64,000 bases of DNA from Chryseobacterium echinoideorum (GTDB lineage: Bacteria > Bacteroidota > Bacteroidia > Flavobacteriales > Weeksellaceae), in contig NZ_VKNW01000011.1 in the NCBI RefSeq assembly GCF_007474535.1, positions 87,474 through 151,473 of the forward strand, read 5' to 3'. Below the pieces are notes generated by a model. That model had not been told where the DNA came from. It worked only from the letters and a program-made list of their open reading frames with translations, and made no database searches. Shown here in pieces: positions 60,990-64,000 of this stretch. The stretch's first letter is position 1. Every line of letters begins with the position of its first letter. The translations under genes and the position numbers were made by a program.

Positions 60990-62156
60990 ATGAACATTCT
61001 AGACAAGGCTAAAAATTATGTTGAAAATTTATTCAAAGATAAGTTATCTTCGGTATATTTTTATCACAATTTTATTCATACAACATTTGCGGTCAACAAA
61101 GCTGAAGAAATTATAAAGCATTCCGGAATTTCTGATGCGGAAAGAGAAAAAGTGATTCTTGCGCTTTGGTTTCATGACGTAGGATTTACCGACTGCAATG
61201 CAGAAGGACACGAAAAAAGAAGCGCAGAACTCATGAAAGATTTTCTGCTGAAAGAAAACTATCCGGAGGAATACATCCAGGAGGTTTATCAGCTTATTCT
61301 TTCCACCGAAAAGTATCATCAGCCTCAGAGTTTATTAGAAAAGATCATGAAAGATGCAGATTTCAGTCATTTTGCAAGTCCTTCTTACCATGACACTTCG
61401 GAAGCTTTGCGGAAAGAATGGGAGCTTACGGGTGGCACCTGCTTTTCTAATGAAGAATGGAACGAGCTGAATGTTGATTTCTTAAAAAACAAACACCAGT
61501 ATTTTACCGATTATGCTAAAGAACACTGGGAACCCCTGAAGCTGAAAAATGTGAAAAAGCTTGAAAAAAAGCTGAATAAGGAAGATAAACAAAGCAAAGA
61601 TAAAGAAGCAGAAAAGAAAGACCCAAAATCTGACAGAAGCGTGGATACCCTGTTCAGAGTTACTCTGAATAACCACACCCGCCTGAGCGATATTGCCGAC
61701 AGCAAGGCAAATATTTTATTGTCGGTAAATGCCATCATTATTTCTGTGTGCCTGTCTGTTTTGGTGCCGAAGCTGGATACTCCGAAGAATGTGCATCTGA
61801 TTATCCCGACATTTTTGTTGCTTTTTTCAAGTGTTCTTACCATTGTTTTTGCGATACTTTCCACAAAACCGAATGTCACCAAAACCCATTTTACAAAGGA
61901 TGATATTGCCCAACGAAAAGTAAATCTTTTGTTTTTCGGGAACTTTCACCAGATGCTTTTTGATGATTATCATCATTCGATGAGAGATATGCTGAAAGAC
62001 CGCGATTATATCTACGATTCGATGATCAAGGATCTGTATTTTCTGGGAAAGGTTTTAGACAGGAAATATAAGCTGCTTTCTACGACGTATGCTATTTTCA
62101 TGGCAGGGATTATTATCTCGGTGCTGGCTTTCGGGTATGCGTTTCTGAGTTTATAA
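60990..62156 (+). CDS. HD-domain phosphohydrolase fused to Pycsar-type (PycTM/DUF5706) membrane effector domain
   Basis: 388 residues. The N-terminal HD domain (about 1-180) has YHNFIHT (H26, H30), the WFHDVGF motif (H62, D63), H74, and KDADFSHF (D122/D124). A charged linker (about 185-215; KKLEKKLNKEDKQSKDKEAE) follows. The C-terminal part (about 217-388) has RLSDIADSKANILLSVNAII, the PycTM hallmark, and three membrane helices (about 243-262, 270-290, 366-386). PycTM proteins respond to cCMP/cUMP in Pycsar anti-phage defence and damage the membrane; no pyrimidine cyclase is next to this gene. A self-contained sensor/hydrolase role is inference. It is divergent from the metallophosphoesterase gene, 26 bp apart. 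Confidence 0.85.
   Translation: MNILDKAKNYVENLFKDKLSSVYFYHNFIHTTFAVNKAEEIIKHSGISDAEREKVILALWFHDVGFTDCNAEGHEKRSAELMKDFLLKENYPEEYIQEVYQLILSTEKYHQPQSLLEKIMKDADFSHFASPSYHDTSEALRKEWELTGGTCFSNEEWNELNVDFLKNKHQYFTDYAKEHWEPLKLKNVKKLEKKLNKEDKQSKDKEAEKKDPKSDRSVDTLFRVTLNNHTRLSDIADSKANILLSVNAIIISVCLSVLVPKLDTPKNVHLIIPTFLLLFSSVLTIVFAILSTKPNVTKTHFTKDDIAQRKVNLLFFGNFHQMLFDDYHHSMRDMLKDRDYIYDSMIKDLYFLGKVLDRKYKLLSTTYAIFMAGIIISVLAFGYAFLSL
61034..61041 (-). promoter_or_regulatory. Candidate promoter core of the metallophosphoesterase gene
   Basis: Reads TATCTTTG on the minus strand, 70 nt before the ATG at 60963. It lies inside the divergent HD-PycTM coding region, so the 5' ends of the two transcripts would overlap. 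Confidence 0.4.
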
Positions 62157-62173
62157 TCTAGGTTTTAAATAAA

Positions 62174-62214
62174 AAAAACATCCGCATGAGTTAAAAATTA
62201 ATGCGGATGTTTAT
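62174..62214. terminator. Bidirectional terminator after the HD-PycTM gene
   Basis: AAACATCCGCAT (62176-62187) and ATGCGGATGTTT (62201-62212), a perfect 12-bp stem between converging genes. Confidence 0.85.
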
Positions 62215-62235
62215 ATAATAGGAAGCCTGTTCCTT

Positions 62236-62976
62236 TTATACCTGTGGATTTTCGGGAGCAGATGATGATGAGGGGTCGGCTCTGTTGACCAGCAACCTGT
62301 TGTACTGATCGGTGAGCGCATTGAGCTGATTGATCAATGGCTCATACGGAGAAGGCGGATTTTCTACCAGAAGATGCAGGGCATCAATCCTGTCGCGCAG
62401 GGCATAGTAGGCGGTATTGGTTTCATCTCTTTTCAGTTTGAGGGTTTCCGGACTGGCGTCACCATATTCCTGTGTTCGGGAAAGATATTTCGTATTGAAC
62501 TCTTCATTGGCGGTTTTCAATTCGCTTGCCCATGATGCAAGACCGAAAGAAGTAACGGCGGCAGCAAGCTCGGGTTTGTTTTCCCAGTCGCGCAGAAGGT
62601 TGTTGAGGGTTGCGGTTTCTGCCATATAATTCAGTCTTGCGATGCCGCTGCCGTACAGCTCCATATTGGTGAGGAGCAGCTTTGCGTTCTGCTGCTTTTC
62701 GGTTTCAAAATGGTAGGTATTGCCAAGCAGGAAATAATAAATACCGTTGATGGCGTTGTCTCTTCTTTCGTCAAGTATAAGAAGCTCCTGAGTTTTTTCA
62801 CTGGCAAGAGCTTTTTTGTACAAGGCTTCAAGCTCCGTGATTTTTGCCGTAAAGGCAGAGAGTTTGGCGTCAATCCCAAGCTGTGTAGGGTTATTCTGGT
62901 TAATGATTCCTAAATAGTCTTTTACATACTGCAGATATTCTGCGTTGCGGAGTAATTTTAATTCAATTGCATTCAT
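62236..62976 (-). CDS. DUF6261 family protein
   Basis: 246 residues, all-helical, with no signal peptide. The pattern fits DUF6261 of Bacteroidota: KLLRNAEYLQYVKDYL at the start, ELEALYKKALASEKTQEL, ILDERRDNAINGIYYFL, and the C-terminal LINQLNALTDQYN. The tail is Ser/Pro-rich (ADPSSSSAPENPQV). Function unknown. The gene is visibly more GC-rich than its neighbours. A 42-bp repeat array and an XRE regulator gene lie upstream. Confidence 0.82.
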   Translation of the reverse strand: MNAIELKLLRNAEYLQYVKDYLGIINQNNPTQLGIDAKLSAFTAKITELEALYKKALASEKTQELLILDERRDNAINGIYYFLLGNTYHFETEKQQNAKLLLTNMELYGSGIARLNYMAETATLNNLLRDWENKPELAAAVTSFGLASWASELKTANEEFNTKYLSRTQEYGDASPETLKLKRDETNTAYYALRDRIDALHLLVENPPSPYEPLINQLNALTDQYNRLLVNRADPSSSSAPENPQV

Positions 62977-63034
62977 ATTTTTATAAAATTATGTTTTGTA
63001 GTTGAGGGAGAAATGTTGTTACGGAGCTGGGTCA

Positions 63035-63134
63035 GCCTTTCCCGCTTACCGGAAAGCTTCTTACTAGGGTGTAAGAGACTTTCCCGGTTACCGGAAAGTC
63101 TGTTGCACGGGTGCAGGAGGCTCTCCGGAAGAGG
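63035..63134. repeat. 42-bp tandem repeat with nested hairpins
   Basis: Two full units (63035-63076, 63077-63118) and a partial third (63119-63134). Each unit carries a CTTTCC...GGAAAG hairpin (GACTTTCC/GGAAAGTC perfect in unit 2) and a second one (CTTAC/GTAAG in unit 1, TGCA/TGCA in unit 2). The array lies between the DUF6261 and XRE genes. The frame through it on the plus strand encodes repeats of SRLPESLLHGC and is not a gene. Confidence 0.8.
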
Positions 63135-63137
63135 ATT

Positions 63138-63514
63138 TTATGAGTTGCTGCCCTGCGACCGGCTCTTCCAGAATTCTACCTGCTCTTTCAGCTCTTTGAT
63201 GCGCTCTTCGTATTGCTCGACCAGTTTTCAGGAAATTGATTTTGATAGATGAAGCCATTATTTCCTCCTTGAGTGTTATCATAATTAAATGAAATAGAAT
63301 CACCACTCAGAAAATCGAGCACACTGGTCTGTAGTGCCTGTGCAATGCTTTCTACCTGCTGAAAATCGGGCTTGCTTTTATCGTTCTCGAAATTGGAGTA
63401 GGTTTTTTGCGAAACCTGCAGCAGATCGGCAAGATACTCCTGCGTAAAGTTTTTGCTGATTCTTGCTTTTTTCAGTTTTTCTCCTAATGTCATAGCGCCG
63501 TGTATTTTTTTCAA
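63138..63514 (-). pseudogene. XRE-family HTH regulator with frameshifted coiled-coil C-terminus
   Basis: The frame from ATG 63514 encodes an intact helix-turn-helix (LGEKLKKARISKNFTQEYLA, VSQKTYSNFENDKSKPDF, ALQTSVLDFLSG) and ends at 63188 after a tail that makes no sense (ENWSSNTKSASKS). One more A in the A4 run at 63225-63228 would restore LVEQYEERIKELKEQ and VEFWKSRSQGSNS, ending at TAA 63138; this coiled coil is typical of such regulators. The 108-residue protein may still bind DNA. Either a true mutation or a sequencing error. It is divergent from the lipoprotein gene at the right edge. Confidence 0.75.
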
Positions 63515-63648
63515 AAGTACATAAATTTTCTTTTAGTAAAATAATACGGAAACCAGTAATTTTCTTCCGTTTGTTTTTCGAATATTTGTCACATATTTGT
63601 AGAGTAATAAAATTTTTATATCTTTAAACCATTAAAACATAAATGCTT

Positions 63649-64000
63649 ATGAAAAAACATTTATTTCTCAGGCTCTGCCTGATATTCCTTATCGGTGTCT
63701 CGGCGTTCTCCTGCCGCACCGAAGAATTTCACAACGAAGAAGAAGCGCACGGCAGCACAGGCTTGCGACTGACTTCCAAAAGAATTTCCCTTAACGAAGC
63801 TAAGCACAAAGCACAGCTTCTTCCTGAGCTTCAAATAGCAGAGGTTGAGATTAAATCCTATGCAAAGAAAAATGCTAAAGGGAAAATTAATTACGCCGAT
63901 GGAGTATCTATTGATACCGATGACGTGATCTATATTGAGAACGGACCCAACTATCACACCTATACCTTTCATATTGTCCGGGATAATGCTCCCGCAGATG
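63649..64000 (+). CDS. Lipoprotein, partial at right edge
   Basis: The frame is open from ATG 63649 to the window end, so it is truncated on the right. MKKHLFLRLCLIFLIGVSAF precedes a lipobox Cys (SC, residue 22), and the mature part starts RTEEFHNEEEAHGSTGLRLT. GINYADGVSID-like sequence (KINYADGVSIDTDDVIYIEN) and YHTYTFHIVRD follow. I do not recognise the family. An in-frame ATG at 63643 is an alternative start. It is divergent from the XRE gene. Confidence 0.75.
   Translation, partial: MKKHLFLRLCLIFLIGVSAFSCRTEEFHNEEEAHGSTGLRLTSKRISLNEAKHKAQLLPELQIAEVEIKSYAKKNAKGKINYADGVSIDTDDVIYIENGPNYHTYTFHIVRDNAPAD

Noticed and set aside
63035..63134. CRISPR array
   Set aside because: Units are contiguous without spacers and are not followed by cas genes.
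63013..63252. Plus-strand frame with repeated SRLPESLLHGC
   Set aside because: The residues come from the 42-bp DNA array and the frame overlaps the end of the XRE gene; no start context.
63088..63306. Separate 72-residue minus-strand gene
   Set aside because: It is a third frame over the end of the XRE gene; the restored XRE frame gives a better coiled coil.
63661..63972. 103-residue minus-strand frame at the right edge
   Set aside because: The plus strand encodes a lipoprotein with a good signal peptide over the same bases and is open to the window end.

Overview
The window looks like the chromosome of a member of the Flavobacteriia, most likely Chryseobacterium or a close Weeksellaceae relative. 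Evidence: AT-rich DNA, several proteins with type IX secretion (T9SS) C-terminal sorting domains, a PorP/SprF-type protein, BshA (bacillithiol), Bacteroidota-restricted families (DUF2851, DUF3822, DUF5606, DUF6261, DUF6443), promoter cores of the TAnnTTTG type, and almost no Shine-Dalgarno sequences. The genus is inferred from gene content, not from a marker gene. I saw no tRNA, rRNA, insertion sequence, CRISPR array or recognisable riboswitch.

Layout. 1-2.7 kb: a GH3 glycosidase (cut by the left edge) followed by bshA. 2.8-12.1 kb: an accessory block with a decayed XRE regulator, then a five-gene minus-strand operon: a T9SS-sorted repeat protein, a large SpvB/YD-like protein, a four-helix-bundle protein, a 1217-residue Rhs protein with a variable C-terminal tip, and a small AT-rich gene placed where an immunity gene would be. 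12.1-12.7 kb: a repeat-bearing intergenic region. 12.7-19.4 kb: DUF2851, PspC, GNAT, a CarboxypepD_reg-like protein, an AddA/RecB-like helicase-nuclease and ferritin. 19.5-30.9 kb: small secreted proteins, a DPE2-like amylomaltase, a T9SS protein, an M3 peptidase, a GIN-domain lipoprotein and a Kef antiporter with its ancillary oxidoreductase. 31.1-33.5 kb: a LemA/TPM operon. 33.6-52.5 kb: mostly housekeeping genes (folA, coaD, ddl, sucC, an RsmB-type methyltransferase, a pseudouridine synthase, hemW, murI, rsmD, Smr, ruvX, def). 53-57 kb: an AT-rich orphan membrane protein, mazG, FUSC and a lipoprotein. 57.2-62.2 kb: a head-to-head pair, namely a giant metallophosphoesterase / kinase-like / outer-membrane-barrel protein and an HD domain fused to a Pycsar-type membrane effector. 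62.2-64 kb: DUF6261, a 42-bp tandem repeat, a frameshifted XRE regulator and a lipoprotein cut by the right edge.

The parts most worth a second look are the T9SS-linked Rhs operon with its candidate toxin tip and immunity gene, the divergent metallophosphoesterase-barrel and HD-PycTM pair, and several families of structured intergenic repeats. Two XRE regulators each carry a one-base loss in an A-run, which should be checked against raw reads.
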